Of a stretch of DNA of 34,538 nt, positions 1-9,363 are shown piece by piece; positions within the stretch are counted from its first letter, which is position 1; every line of letters begins with the position of its first letter. This DNA is from a bacterium. Its GTDB lineage: Bacteria; Patescibacteriota; Microgenomatia; Daviesbacterales; UBA10151. Under the pieces are notes generated by a model, which did not search any database, had not been told where the DNA came from, and worked only from the letters and a program-made list of their open reading frames with translations. Made by a program: the position numbers and the translations under genes. Where the stretch lies: contig JAJYIE010000010.1 in NCBI GenBank assembly GCA_021790255.1, positions 1 to 34,538 on the forward strand. Reading direction: 5' to 3'.

Positions 1-112
1 TTCATGAGGCTAATGTAATCTTTCCGGGAAAACTTGGGAAGAGCGTAGATTAACTTGTTAAAATCACTTGGCAATTTTCTGCGTTTGTCTCAAATGTGTT
101 TGATCTTTTTCA
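1..112. repeat. Terminal inverted repeat, left copy (reverse complement of 34427-34538)
   Basis: Direct comparison: ttcatgaggctaatgtaatctttccggg...gatctttttca equals the reverse complement of the window end, with one mismatch at position 102 (g vs a); identity stops at 113. Confidence 0.97.
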
Positions 113-118
113 TTCTTT

Positions 119-147
119 ATGACAAATCTCTTAAGCTAGAGTATAAT
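119..147 (+). promoter_or_regulatory. Putative sigma70-like promoter for tRNA-Leu
   Basis: atgaca (119-124), 17-nt spacer, tataat (142-147), 15 nt upstream of the tRNA. Confidence 0.6.
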
Positions 148-161
148 TAATTACATTTCAC

Positions 162-244
162 GCCGAGGTGGCGGAATGGTATACGCGGTAGTCTCAAAAA
201 CTACTGGCTGCAAGGCCTTGAGGGTTCGACTCCCTCCCTCGGCA
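162..244 (+). tRNA. tRNA-Leu (anticodon CAA)
   Basis: 7-bp acceptor stem GCCGAGG/CCTCGGC, anticodon loop CTCAAAA, long variable arm, T-arm GGGTTCGACTCCC, discriminator A. Confidence 0.93.
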
Positions 245-321
245 CAAAATCTGTCAACTGATTTACTGAAAATCCCAACATGGTAGTAATATTATTCCAG
301 TGTAGTAATATTATTCCAGTA

Positions 322-948
322 ATGATTTTCCGGAACCGGGCAGAGGCCGGACAGGAACTGGCAAAAAAGCTGGCCAAATATCGTGAACAAAACACAATAA
401 TTTATGCCCTGCCAAGGGGAGGTGTGATTGTTGGGGCAGAGATTGCCCAAAAGCTGCACTGGCCCTTAAGCCTGGTAATTATCCGCAAAATTGGGCATCC
501 TTCCCAGCCAGAATACGCCGTGGGGGCAGTGTCAGAAAATGGACCTGCTGTTTTCAACGAATCAGAAACTGATTACCTGAATCCGGACTGGTTGGCAGGA
601 GCAATCCATAGGCAGCGGCAGGAAACCCGGCGCCGGCGCCTGGTTTATTTAAAAAGCCGCCAGCCAGTTCCCGCTCAGGGCAAAACCGCCATTATTACCG
701 ATGATGGCATCGCAACCGGCCTCACCATGCGGGCAGCAATTGCTGAAATCAGGCAGCAAAACCCACAAAAAATAATAGTTGCTGTACCGGTAGCGCCTCT
801 TGAAGTTGCGACACTGATTGCGAATGAGGTGGATGAAGTAGCTGCCTTACAAATCCCGGAAAACTTTATCGGATCAGTAGGAGATTACTATCAAAATTTT
901 CCACAATTAACTGATAAGGAGGTGATCGGTCTTCTAAATTCCCGATAA
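322..948 (+). CDS. Predicted phosphoribosyltransferase
   Basis: ORF 280-948; internal ATG at 322 gives MIFRNRAEAGQELAKKL; YALPRGGVIVGAEIA and TDDGIATGLTMRAA (PRPP-loop-like) motifs. Confidence 0.85.
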   Translation: MIFRNRAEAGQELAKKLAKYREQNTIIYALPRGGVIVGAEIAQKLHWPLSLVIIRKIGHPSQPEYAVGAVSENGPAVFNESETDYLNPDWLAGAIHRQRQETRRRRLVYLKSRQPVPAQGKTAIITDDGIATGLTMRAAIAEIRQQNPQKIIVAVPVAPLEVATLIANEVDEVAALQIPENFIGSVGDYYQNFPQLTDKEVIGLLNSR

Positions 949-1488
949 ACTATTTAAATACTCTTTCAGTTTTTCAAATGCCAATTTTCGCGGCTTATCC
1001 ATACCAATTTTGGCTTTTTCCTCATCATTTACCTGCGCATAAGTCTTATCAAAGCCTTCCGGCATAAAAATCGGATCCCATCCAAAACCTGATTCGCCCC
1101 GCGGATCAACTACATATCCTTTTACTACTCCCTCAAAATAAGAAATCCCGCCCTGGGTAAGATAGTAAGCAACTTCAGTCTTAGCTTCAACCCGGTTATC
1201 GCCCATTTTTTTAGTTAAATTCACAACACCTTCTCTGCCGATGGCTTTGAAAAACCATTTAAAAAGCGGTCCCGGCAAACCGTTGATGCATTCAAGATAA
1301 AGTGAAGTGTCTTCAACCACAAAATTGCCCTGGTGCAGCTTTCTGGCTTCTTCGAGTTTGGCTTTCAGAACAATTTTCGGGTTAATTTCCTGGATTTCCG
1401 GCAAATCGATGTCTAGTTGCTCCAGCTCAGGTAAAACTGCTTTTGCTTCCGCGAATTTATGTTTGTTGCCGGTAATAAAGTAAAGCAT
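934..1488 (-). CDS. rdgB: XTP/dITP diphosphatase (RdgB/HAM1 family)
   Basis: MLYFITGNKHKFAEAKAVL, VVEDTSLYLECINGLPGPLFKWF, GFGWDPIFMPEGFDKTYAQ; start taken at the internal ATG. Confidence 0.9.
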   Translation of the reverse strand: MLYFITGNKHKFAEAKAVLPELEQLDIDLPEIQEINPKIVLKAKLEEARKLHQGNFVVEDTSLYLECINGLPGPLFKWFFKAIGREGVVNLTKKMGDNRVEAKTEVAYYLTQGGISYFEGVVKGYVVDPRGESGFGWDPIFMPEGFDKTYAQVNDEEKAKIGMDKPRKLAFEKLKEYLNSLSGI

Positions 1489-1519
1489 CTTTATTTTGTC
1501 ATTATCACCTGTCTTTTTT

Positions 1520-1969
1520 TCACTCCCCAACCTGTTTCCCTTTCAGCTTATCATCCAGCATCTCCATCTCCTCGAAAATCCCTTCAATCAGATTATATTT
1601 CCTGGCTTCATCTTCACTTCCCCACCTGACCAGTCGGCGGATAAACTGATAATGACCGTCGGGATACCGTCCGGCCTGACAAAAACCATGCTGGTTTCGT
1701 AGCCGAAGTTGTTTATTTCAAAACCGACTCTTTCCATCACTTCCCGCGAGACAATATCTTCCAAAATGTTATACAAGCACTCACTGGTATCTTTGGGCCG
1801 GTTAACATAATCATTTTTTCCCCAGCTTGTCGCCTTATACCGTCCAAAGTCCGGGAAAATTTTTCTCTTTTTCGCTCCGCCGAGCAATTAAATATTTGCC
1901 GTCTTTGACGACAATGGCAGTGACGCTTAAATAAGGGACTTCGTCTGGACCATAGTCCATCTTCTTCAT
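1520..1969 (-). pseudogene. NUDIX hydrolase remnant (in-frame stop plus apparent frameshifts)
   Basis: Consecutive pieces in different frames: MKKMDYGPDEVPYLSVTAIVVKDGKYLIARRSEKEKNFPGLWTV* (stop) GDKLG, then GKNDYV...REVMERVGFEINN, then DEARKYNLIEGIFEEMEMLDDKLKGKQVGE*. Confidence 0.75.
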
Positions 1970-2223
1970 ATTACCACTTTCGCTATCATCCCGGAGCCCT
2001 GGCGATAGCTGTCCTGATATCTTCATATACTTTAAAATAGACAAATTTAGTTAAGTTATATTTTTTAGTAAATCCCTGAATTAATTTTTCCTTATGTTCT
2101 ACCAAATTATTAGTCACACCATTATAAAGAAAGTATTGGATTTCTTACCTCCCCACGTTTTCAGCATTATCTAGCTTTGTTATTTGACAAACTTTCCTTC
2201 ACGGCCCATACAAAAATCAGGTT

Positions 2224-2473
2224 ATGCTCAAGAAATTTTTACCATTATCTTTATCATTAACTTCTTTTTTCTTGATCTTCTCGCCGACAAATACTTTCGC
2301 TGATTGGCTTAGAAATCACGGTAGTAATTTTTGAAGCAACTCTTATCCATTTTATGAATAAATCATTAATTTCGTGGAGAAAATATTTTTTACTAAGTTT
2401 AATAATTAATTCGTTTAGTTTTATTGTTGGGACTTTCTTTTCTGAACAAATAACGGGAGTACCTTTTTACTAA
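2224..2473 (+). pseudogene. Small membrane protein, probably frameshifted
   Basis: MLKKFLPLSLSLTSFFLIFSPTNTFADWLRNHGSNF* (2224-2334) followed in another frame by LEITVVIFEATLIHFMNKSLISWRKYFLLSLIINSFSFIVGTFFSEQITGVPFY* (to 2473): signal peptide then hydrophobic helices. Confidence 0.5.
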
Positions 2474-3837
2474 ACAGCTGCCGTTTTACCCCCTGATGCT
2501 TTTTCCGCCGGCTTGGGTGCCATGCGGCTTTTTTCCATACCGTAAAACTTTACCCGCTCGGGCACAAACATCAGTTTAATCTCCCCTGTCGGCCCGTTTC
2601 TGTGTTTTTGGATATCCAAAGTAGTATCCTGGACATTCTCCGGGTCCTCCCGGTAAATAAACATCACCACATCGGCGTCTTGTTCGATAGCTCCCGATTC
2701 CCGAAGGTCCGCCAGCTGCGGCCGGCGGGAGTTACGGCTTTCCACCGCCCGGGAAAGTTGGGAAACGCAAAGAATTGGTAATTTTAGCTCCCTAGCTAAA
2801 TTTTTCAGGCCCTGGGAAATCTCCGAAACTTCCTGGACCCGGTTTTCCAAGTTGCGGCCGTGTATCAACTGCAGGTAGTCCACCACCAAAAGGCGCAGCC
2901 CATGCTCCATCTGCAACCGGCGGGCCTTGGTGCGAATTTCCGCCAGAGATAACCCCGGTGTATCGTCAATAAAAAGCGGCGCTTCCGCCAGCTCCCCGTA
3001 AGCGTGGGAAATTTTGTCAAAATCAGCATCATCCAGCTTGCCCGTTTTTAACTTCCAGGCATCAATCTCCGCCGTGGTCACAATGATCCTGTCCACCAGC
3101 TCCTCTTGTGACATTTCCAAAGAAAAAATCCCTACCGGCATGTTTACCTTGACTGCCACATAAGCTGCTACGTTCAGTACGAAAGAAGTCTTACCCTGGC
3201 CGGGACGGGCAGCAAAAATAATCAGGTTGGAATCCTGCATCCCGGCAAGCTTACTGTCCAGGTCACGAAAGCCTGTCGGCACTCCCCGCAGCTTTCCAGA
3301 AGTCTTTTGCAACTCATCCAGCCGCTCAAAAGATGCAGTCAGCAGGTCTTTTAAGGCAACGAAATCCCTTTTAAGACTTTGCTGTGACAGGGAAAAAACT
3401 CCTTGTTCGGCCTCTTCCAAAAGTTCTTCCACCGGCTTGCCCTCGTCATAGGCCATCTCGATCAGCCGGGTGGCCTCAGCAATCATATTGCGGCGCAGGG
3501 CGTGTTCACGGATAATTTGGGCGTAATGCTCAACATGGGCAGCTGTCGGCACCATGTTAACAAGGGTGGCTAGGTAGGCTGAGCCGCCGATTAAATCCAG
3601 GGATTCTTTTTGGCGCAGCTTTTCAGTAACTGTGACCAGGTCAATCGGTTCCCGTTTCTCAAACAGTTCGCTGATTGCTTCAAAGATCCGCCCGTGGGAG
3701 TCTGTCCGGTAAAAATAACTCGGATGCAGGCTTTCTGCTACCCGCACCACCGCATCTTTGTCAATGAGGAGTGAGCCGAGCAGGGATTGCTCAGCTTCAA
3801 TATTTTGGGGAGGAAGTTTTGCCTTTGGTTGTGCCAT
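2470..3837 (-). CDS. dnaB: Replicative DNA helicase DnaB
   Basis: PPQNIEAEQSLLGSLLIDKDA N-terminal domain; FAARPGQGKTSFVLNVA Walker A; VDYLQLI; SQLSRAVESR. Confidence 0.97.
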   Translation of the reverse strand: MAQPKAKLPPQNIEAEQSLLGSLLIDKDAVVRVAESLHPSYFYRTDSHGRIFEAISELFEKREPIDLVTVTEKLRQKESLDLIGGSAYLATLVNMVPTAAHVEHYAQIIREHALRRNMIAEATRLIEMAYDEGKPVEELLEEAEQGVFSLSQQSLKRDFVALKDLLTASFERLDELQKTSGKLRGVPTGFRDLDSKLAGMQDSNLIIFAARPGQGKTSFVLNVAAYVAVKVNMPVGIFSLEMSQEELVDRIIVTTAEIDAWKLKTGKLDDADFDKISHAYGELAEAPLFIDDTPGLSLAEIRTKARRLQMEHGLRLLVVDYLQLIHGRNLENRVQEVSEISQGLKNLARELKLPILCVSQLSRAVESRNSRRPQLADLRESGAIEQDADVVMFIYREDPENVQDTTLDIQKHRNGPTGEIKLMFVPERVKFYGMEKSRMAPKPAEKASGGKTAAV

Positions 3838-3850
3838 AGGTTAAGACCCC

Positions 3851-4492
3851 TTAACTTTTTGCGAGCAGCACGACTGCCGGCTCTTCCGGCAACTTATCTT
3901 TGGTAACTGTCAGCTTCGACACGCCCTGTACACCTTCCGCCCCCATCTCCTTCAAAAACGGGTCTACCTCAGCCAGATCTGTAGTCAATCCCGGGATTTT
4001 GTAATGCATTGGGATAATAATCCGTGGTTCCAGCTGGCTGACTACTTGGGCCGCCGCTTCTGCATCAATGGTATAAAGACCTCCGACCGGCACCATTAAA
4101 ATATCAGTTGCATCAATCTGGCTGGCCTGTTCCTCCGTCAGGACATGCCCTAAATCACCCAGATGAACGATATTTACACCATCAATAAGTAAGTGGTAAA
4201 TGGTATTTGCTCCCCGCTGTACTCCGGACTGATTGTCGTGATATGTACCCACACCGGCAATACTTACACCGGATTTTTCATACTCACCGGGTCCTGTCAC
4301 AACCAACGGGTTTCCTCCCACTGCCGCGGTGTTGTTATGGTCTTTGTGGTTGTGGGTGGACAGGACAATGTCTGCTTCCAAGTCTTTCGGCAGTTTCAGT
4401 CCGATAAATTCCGGGGCAAACGGGTCAATGAGAATCGTCGCAGTTCTACCTTTTATGCGGAAACACGACTGACCGTACCAATAGATATCCAT
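3851..4492 (-). CDS. MBL-fold metal-dependent hydrolase (UlaG-like)
   Basis: MDIYWYGQSCFRIKGRTATILIDPF, STHNHKDHNN, HLGDLGH, PMHYKIPG. Confidence 0.88.
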   Translation of the reverse strand: MDIYWYGQSCFRIKGRTATILIDPFAPEFIGLKLPKDLEADIVLSTHNHKDHNNTAAVGGNPLVVTGPGEYEKSGVSIAGVGTYHDNQSGVQRGANTIYHLLIDGVNIVHLGDLGHVLTEEQASQIDATDILMVPVGGLYTIDAEAAAQVVSQLEPRIIIPMHYKIPGLTTDLAEVDPFLKEMGAEGVQGVSKLTVTKDKLPEEPAVVLLAKS

Positions 4493-4513
4493 GGGCTGAT
4501 ATTATCATAACGC

Positions 4514-5047
4514 TTGACCCGCGGACAAGACATATTTAATATAGTAGCTGCATACATGGCCAGCTCCACTCGCATCCGCCATTTTAAAATAAAAGTACCG
4601 GCAACCGCCTCAGTCGCGCACACTACTAAACCCCGCCCTTCTTTGAAAATTGTCCTGGTTTTAATATCCGTTATACTTTTAACCGGAGCCGTTTCACTTT
4701 TGAGCATTTACTTTGTCTCCAACCGCAGCCAGCATCTTCCCGTCCTTAACTTAACCCCGGTCACCTCAGAACCTGTCAGCTTGGACATAAACCTCTCCAG
4801 CCCCGATGATAATACAATTGTTTTTGACAAAAACCTGCTGGTTTCAGGCACAACTTCAGCCAACGCCTATGTCGTTTTAAGCTTTAACGACCATGATGAA
4901 ATGCTTACCCCTGAAGCCGACGGCAATTTTTCCGCTACAATAGAGCTTCAAAAAGGGCTTAACCAGTTAAAAATTACCGCCCTGGATAGCTTAGGCAACA
5001 GTAAAAGTGAGAACCGGACGGTTTATTATTCAACGCAGCAGCTATGA
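4514..5047 (+). CDS. Membrane-anchored protein with Ig-like extracellular domain
   Basis: One TM helix (LKIVLVLISVILLTGAVSLLSIYFV) then LLVSGTTSANAYVVLSFNDHDEMLTPEADGNFSATIELQKGLNQLKITALDSLGN. Confidence 0.65.
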   Translation: MTRGQDIFNIVAAYMASSTRIRHFKIKVPATASVAHTTKPRPSLKIVLVLISVILLTGAVSLLSIYFVSNRSQHLPVLNLTPVTSEPVSLDINLSSPDDNTIVFDKNLLVSGTTSANAYVVLSFNDHDEMLTPEADGNFSATIELQKGLNQLKITALDSLGNSKSENRTVYYSTQQL

Positions 5048-5856
5048 GAAACAGTTTACAGCCTACAGGAAATAGGATAACAGCGATAGTTACGGCAGTT
5101 TTGCTGCTGACTGTCGCCTATTGCCTATTGCCAACCGCCTCCTTTGCGGCCGATGTCAGCCCCAATCAAATTGGGGCCAGCCCAAGTGCTGCCATGCAAG
5201 CCAAAATTAAGCAGCTGCAAACAGAGATTGCCTCCAAAGCTGCCCAGCTGGAGTCACAGGTGAGCCAGAAGCTGCAAAACCGGGTTTACAGCGGGCCGGT
5301 TAAGGCTAAATCAGACAGCTCACTTACGCTTGCTGCAGAAAACGGCAGCAAAATTGTTTCTTTAAATCAATTCACATCCTATCAGGATCAGACAGGCAGG
5401 TGGGCTGCCAAAACGTCCCTAAAAAATATATCTGCCGACGATTTTGTCATCGCCCTGGGCGATATTGACGACAACGATGTTTTGACCGCCAAAGAGGTCA
5501 TCAAAGCTACCGCTCCGGCCAAACTTGACCTAGCTATAATTTATGGCCAACTGACTGCGGCTGACACTGCTACCATAACTGTTCAGGGCAAAGACGGCAG
5601 CCTGCATACTTTCAAGACCACCTCTGATACCACTTATCAGAGCAAGCAGGAAAAATCAGCTTCTGCGGATGAATTTCTGCAGGGTTCAACCGTCATCGCC
5701 GTGGGCGAGAAACAGGAGGATAATACATTAACCGCCAGGTTTATATATCTGGTTTCCGGTCCGGTTTCCCCTACTCCGGCCAAACCAGCCTCTGCCACCT
5801 CCGGGGCCCAGCAGGCCGCCACAGCTACACCAACTCCTAAACTTAAGGCAAAGTGA
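5044..5856 (+). CDS. Secreted DUF5666-like protein
   Basis: Signal peptide ending TASFAAD; repeated small beta-barrel style segments (GPVKAKSDSSLTLAAENGSKIVSLN; GQLTAADTATITVQGKDGSLHTFKTTSDT); Pro/Ala/Thr-rich tail. ATGA overlap with the upstream gene. Confidence 0.6.
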   Translation: MRNSLQPTGNRITAIVTAVLLLTVAYCLLPTASFAADVSPNQIGASPSAAMQAKIKQLQTEIASKAAQLESQVSQKLQNRVYSGPVKAKSDSSLTLAAENGSKIVSLNQFTSYQDQTGRWAAKTSLKNISADDFVIALGDIDDNDVLTAKEVIKATAPAKLDLAIIYGQLTAADTATITVQGKDGSLHTFKTTSDTTYQSKQEKSASADEFLQGSTVIAVGEKQEDNTLTARFIYLVSGPVSPTPAKPASATSGAQQAATATPTPKLKAK

Positions 5857-5858
5857 AA

Positions 5859-6584
5859 TTACGCGAAGCTTACCTTGGGGAAAATGTCTGCCAGCTCTTT
5901 ACCAGCCTCATTTAAATCTTTAACTGTATCCACCCCCCTCCAATAGCCAGCGCTGGGGAAAACAAAAAATGTTTCTTTCGGCAGCTTGGGGAATGTTTCC
6001 GTTTCGTGGTCCCCGACATCGGGTAGCATGGGTTCTAGATCTTTATTAAGAAGGTAAACGCCAGAGTTGAGCCAGTGTGGCAAAACCGGTTTTTCCCGGA
6101 AATTCAATACCCGTTTGTCTTCATCAAACTCAATGATGCCGTAAGGGCTTTTTAAAGGCGAGACCACCATAGTCACCAGCGCGTCTGTTTCCTGGTGTTG
6201 CTTGATCATCCTCGGCAAGTCAATCTGCCATAAATTGTCCCCGTTTAAAACCAGCACTGTCTGCCAACCCCCGGGAAGGTATCCCATTGCCTGCTTGATT
6301 GCCCCGCCCCGCCCAAGGGGAGTTTCTTCCACGGAATAAGCCACTTTCATACCATAGCGGCTACCGTCCCCCACATAATCCTGCAGGGTGTGGCGCTGAT
6401 AACTGCAGGCAAAAACCACTCCTTTAATACCCGCTGCTTTCAACTGCACCAGCTGGTACTCAAGGATCGGGTGCCCGCCGACTTCCACCATAGGCTTGGG
6501 ACGGTCGTTGGTATATGGCCGAAGCCTCTCGCCTTTGCCTCCCGCTAAGATAATTGCGGATTTTACATCGTGAGCCACGGTCAT
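5859..6584 (-). CDS. Sugar-phosphate nucleotidyltransferase
   Basis: AIILAGGKGERLRPYTNDRPKPMVEVGGHPILEYQ; VLNGDNLWQIDL; LNSGVYLL. Confidence 0.92.
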   Translation of the reverse strand: MTVAHDVKSAIILAGGKGERLRPYTNDRPKPMVEVGGHPILEYQLVQLKAAGIKGVVFACSYQRHTLQDYVGDGSRYGMKVAYSVEETPLGRGGAIKQAMGYLPGGWQTVLVLNGDNLWQIDLPRMIKQHQETDALVTMVVSPLKSPYGIIEFDEDKRVLNFREKPVLPHWLNSGVYLLNKDLEPMLPDVGDHETETFPKLPKETFFVFPSAGYWRGVDTVKDLNEAGKELADIFPKVSFA

Positions 6585-6636
6585 TACTTTACCTCATCCG
6601 CTAAAACATATCAACTCTGCTGTTTGCCTAAAATAA

Positions 6637-6665
6637 TTGACAAGTTCGGCTGGTTTTGTCATTAT
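6637..6665 (+). promoter_or_regulatory. Putative sigma70-like promoter
   Basis: TTGACA (6637-6642), 17-nt spacer, CATTAT (6660-6665), 17 nt before the ATG at 6683. Confidence 0.5.
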
Positions 6666-6682
6666 AAATATTAGTTTTAGTT

Positions 6683-7594
6683 ATGGAAAGGCCAAACTTT
6701 CATACTTATGTTTCCCAGAGTTACCTTTTTACTTTTATCAGGCGGAGATTAATCATCATCCTGCTTGTTTTAGGAGTAATTATCGTTATTGCTGCGCCCC
6801 TCATATATTACTTCCGTGTTTCTTCTTCCGCATCTTCCCGGCAGACCAATCCGGGAGACAAAATTGTTGCCAAAGTAGGTCAGGAAAATATTTACCAGGC
6901 AGATTTAGACCATTATGCTGTCGCACTGCCGGGGTTGAATCCGGCTGACAAAAAAAATTACTTTCTGCCCACATTAGTTAGCCAGTCCATTATTCTGCAA
7001 GGAGGTGCAGCTGACGGATTAATTAAGCTCGACTCTTCTGTGTTCAACTCCCCGACTAAAGACTACGCCAAAAGAGAACAATTAGTAAATGAGACCAGAC
7101 AAAAAGTCACTGCCGAAAGTGAAGGCCCCAAAGGTACAGTGGTAGCTATTTGGTTTGACTTACAAGCTTCCCCTTCGGCTAAGTTAAGTTATTCCCAAAG
7201 GCAAAAGACGGCTCTTGAGAAAATCGCTGCTTCGCATCAGGCCGTTTTAAACAAAACCATGACCATTGACCAGGCCGCTGATAATATTCGTAAGGATTCT
7301 TCCATGGCTGCCCTTGACCCGCACTACAAAATAAATGCCTCTTTTACCTTTGCCCCAGCTCCCGCTCAAGCCATTACCACTTATCCCGAGTTTGATAAGA
7401 TATTAGACAATCTCAAAGCCAACCAGGTTAGTGATATCTTCCCGGCTCCCAAAATTGTCAACAGCAAAGAAACTTCTTCTATTGCCGGATATATGTTCGG
7501 TGAGGTAACTAATTTTGTGGACAGTAGTAAAGTAATCAGCTTTGATGACTGGTTTGCTCAAAAAAAAGCTATCTATAAAGAAACCACACCATGA
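6683..7594 (+). CDS. Membrane-anchored SurA/PrsA-like N-terminal domain protein
   Basis: N-terminal TM helix followed by VAKVGQENIYQADLDHYAV...LVSQSIILQGGAADGL (SurA_N-like); no clear catalytic rotamase domain seen. Confidence 0.6.
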   Translation: MERPNFHTYVSQSYLFTFIRRRLIIILLVLGVIIVIAAPLIYYFRVSSSASSRQTNPGDKIVAKVGQENIYQADLDHYAVALPGLNPADKKNYFLPTLVSQSIILQGGAADGLIKLDSSVFNSPTKDYAKREQLVNETRQKVTAESEGPKGTVVAIWFDLQASPSAKLSYSQRQKTALEKIAASHQAVLNKTMTIDQAADNIRKDSSMAALDPHYKINASFTFAPAPAQAITTYPEFDKILDNLKANQVSDIFPAPKIVNSKETSSIAGYMFGEVTNFVDSSKVISFDDWFAQKKAIYKETTP

Positions 7595-9363
7595 AATATT
7601 TCAGATTTATCTTACTTACCTTAATTGTCTTCACCTTTGTTTTACTGGCACCTAAATCAGTCAAGGCTTATTATTGCCCCGGGGCATATACATCAGATGG
7701 GCAAAATTTCAGTATTGCTTCGGGAAATACTGTTAATTATAACTCTAACTGGGAAACCTGGGATTGCGGAAACAGCTTGGATATTGAAGGGAGGTTAACA
7801 ATCAATGGCGCCTTAACAATAATAGCCAATACCATCACCGTTAATGGTGAAATCAATGCTGATAGCTGGACAAACAGGAGTTGCGGAAGCGCCGGCACCT
7901 GCGTAGGAGCTAGCGGGTTTTCCGGAGGTGCCGGAGGTAGCGAATGTGATAACGAGAATAACTCACCGGCAGATGCTGCCGTAGCTTACTATGGCGGTGG
8001 CCAGGGAGCAAAATCATGGGGTTATAGCGGTGGCCACTACGTTGGTTCAGGCGGAGGAGGCGGAGCCGGATTCGGTGGGCAAGGTGGAAATGCCGGTATA
8101 GGGTCTTATACTGGCTTAGACAGTGCAGATTGTACAGGTCAAGCTCTTCCTGGATCTGGATCCGGTAACGGAGGTTCTGGTGGTTTCGGCGAATGTAACT
8201 ACTGGCAGGGCACGAGCTACGGGGTGTTTCATACAGGGACGGGTGGAGCGGGCGGAGGCAGCAACCAGGGTTGTGGAGGATCAATTACTACGCAATGGGC
8301 ATCATGTTGGGACAACCACGGATCTGATTGCTGGTTAGGCAACTATCCCTGGCTTTTTTGGAAGCAAACATTGTCCGGAGGTGGTAGTAATTGCGGACCT
8401 ACTGGTCCATTTTCAGGTCTAAACGGAGGCAGTCCTCAAGGCAATTGGTTAGGCGGGGAGGGATATTCAAACGCTATATCTTGCGGCACCAATTGCGGGT
8501 CCGACACTAACGTTTTGGGCGGAAGCGGAGCCGGAATTGACGGAGCAGGCGGAGGCGGAAGCGGGCATGATTCGTGTGGTTGGTGGCAATGGCAATCAAG
8601 GGGAGGACCCGGCTGTCCCCTGGAACTTGGCAGCGGAGGCGGAATGATTAAGCTAATGCCCAGATCAAATGCGTATATTTACGGATATATCCATGCCCGT
8701 GGCCTTTCGAACGGAGGAGGCGGCAGTATTGATATTATCCCGGCATCCATGACTTCCGATCCAAGCACCTGGTATAACCCAAAAGTTGGTGTCAACTTTT
8801 CGGGCAGCACGAGAATTGATACATCAAGTAGCGGCAATACTCCGGGAGGTGGTGGTGCCATCCGGATTTTAGACGGTTCGGGTAATCATGATATAAGTAA
8901 GAATAGTTATAACGGAAGCAGTTGCGCAGGCATAGGAGACCAGGTTACAGCCGGTGGTAATACCCCTGGGACTGTCTGGTGTAATGCAGGATCAGTTGCT
9001 CCCTGCACCCCCGCCAGCCAGCCCGGGGCAACGTCTATATCCACATCCTCGCCAACTCCCCAAAGCTTTGTCACTTTTTACTGGTCGCCCTCTACAGGCA
9101 CCTCTCCTATTAATTACACCGTCACTCTCTATGATAGTGATAATAATACCAACTATTATTGTTACTCTGCTCCCGATACTGCCAATTGCACTTTTTCCAA
9201 CCTAATAACTGGCGCTCACTATCCTTACTGGTTTGTGACGGCTTACAATTGTGGTGCTACTGCCTCTCCCCAATCTCCCAACGGCCCAGGCTTTGTTGAT
9301 CCCACCCCCACCCCTAATCCCTGGATGAAAGTCTCCAACGGTGATGTTCACTCTAATCAGTAA
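7591..9363 (+). CDS. Large secreted glycine/cysteine-rich surface protein with C-terminal Fn3-like domain
   Basis: Signal peptide (FILLTLIVFTFVLLAPKSVKA); many GGSGG/GGGGG runs; Cys-rich; C-terminal SPTPQSFVTFYWSPSTGTSPINYTVTLYDSDNNTNYYC...YWFVTAYNCG. ATGA overlap with upstream gene. Confidence 0.75.
   Translation: MKYFRFILLTLIVFTFVLLAPKSVKAYYCPGAYTSDGQNFSIASGNTVNYNSNWETWDCGNSLDIEGRLTINGALTIIANTITVNGEINADSWTNRSCGSAGTCVGASGFSGGAGGSECDNENNSPADAAVAYYGGGQGAKSWGYSGGHYVGSGGGGGAGFGGQGGNAGIGSYTGLDSADCTGQALPGSGSGNGGSGGFGECNYWQGTSYGVFHTGTGGAGGGSNQGCGGSITTQWASCWDNHGSDCWLGNYPWLFWKQTLSGGGSNCGPTGPFSGLNGGSPQGNWLGGEGYSNAISCGTNCGSDTNVLGGSGAGIDGAGGGGSGHDSCGWWQWQSRGGPGCPLELGSGGGMIKLMPRSNAYIYGYIHARGLSNGGGGSIDIIPASMTSDPSTWYNPKVGVNFSGSTRIDTSSSGNTPGGGGAIRILDGSGNHDISKNSYNGSSCAGIGDQVTAGGNTPGTVWCNAGSVAPCTPASQPGATSISTSSPTPQSFVTFYWSPSTGTSPINYTVTLYDSDNNTNYYCYSAPDTANCTFSNLITGAHYPYWFVTAYNCGATASPQSPNGPGFVDPTPTPNPWMKVSNGDVHSNQ

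Noticed and set aside
7910-8284. 124-aa minus-strand ORF (and 8123-8338, 8679-8861, 8954-9205)
   Set aside because: Shadow ORFs of the Gly-rich gene; repetitive GGN codons produce spurious open frames, and the peptides look compositionally artificial.
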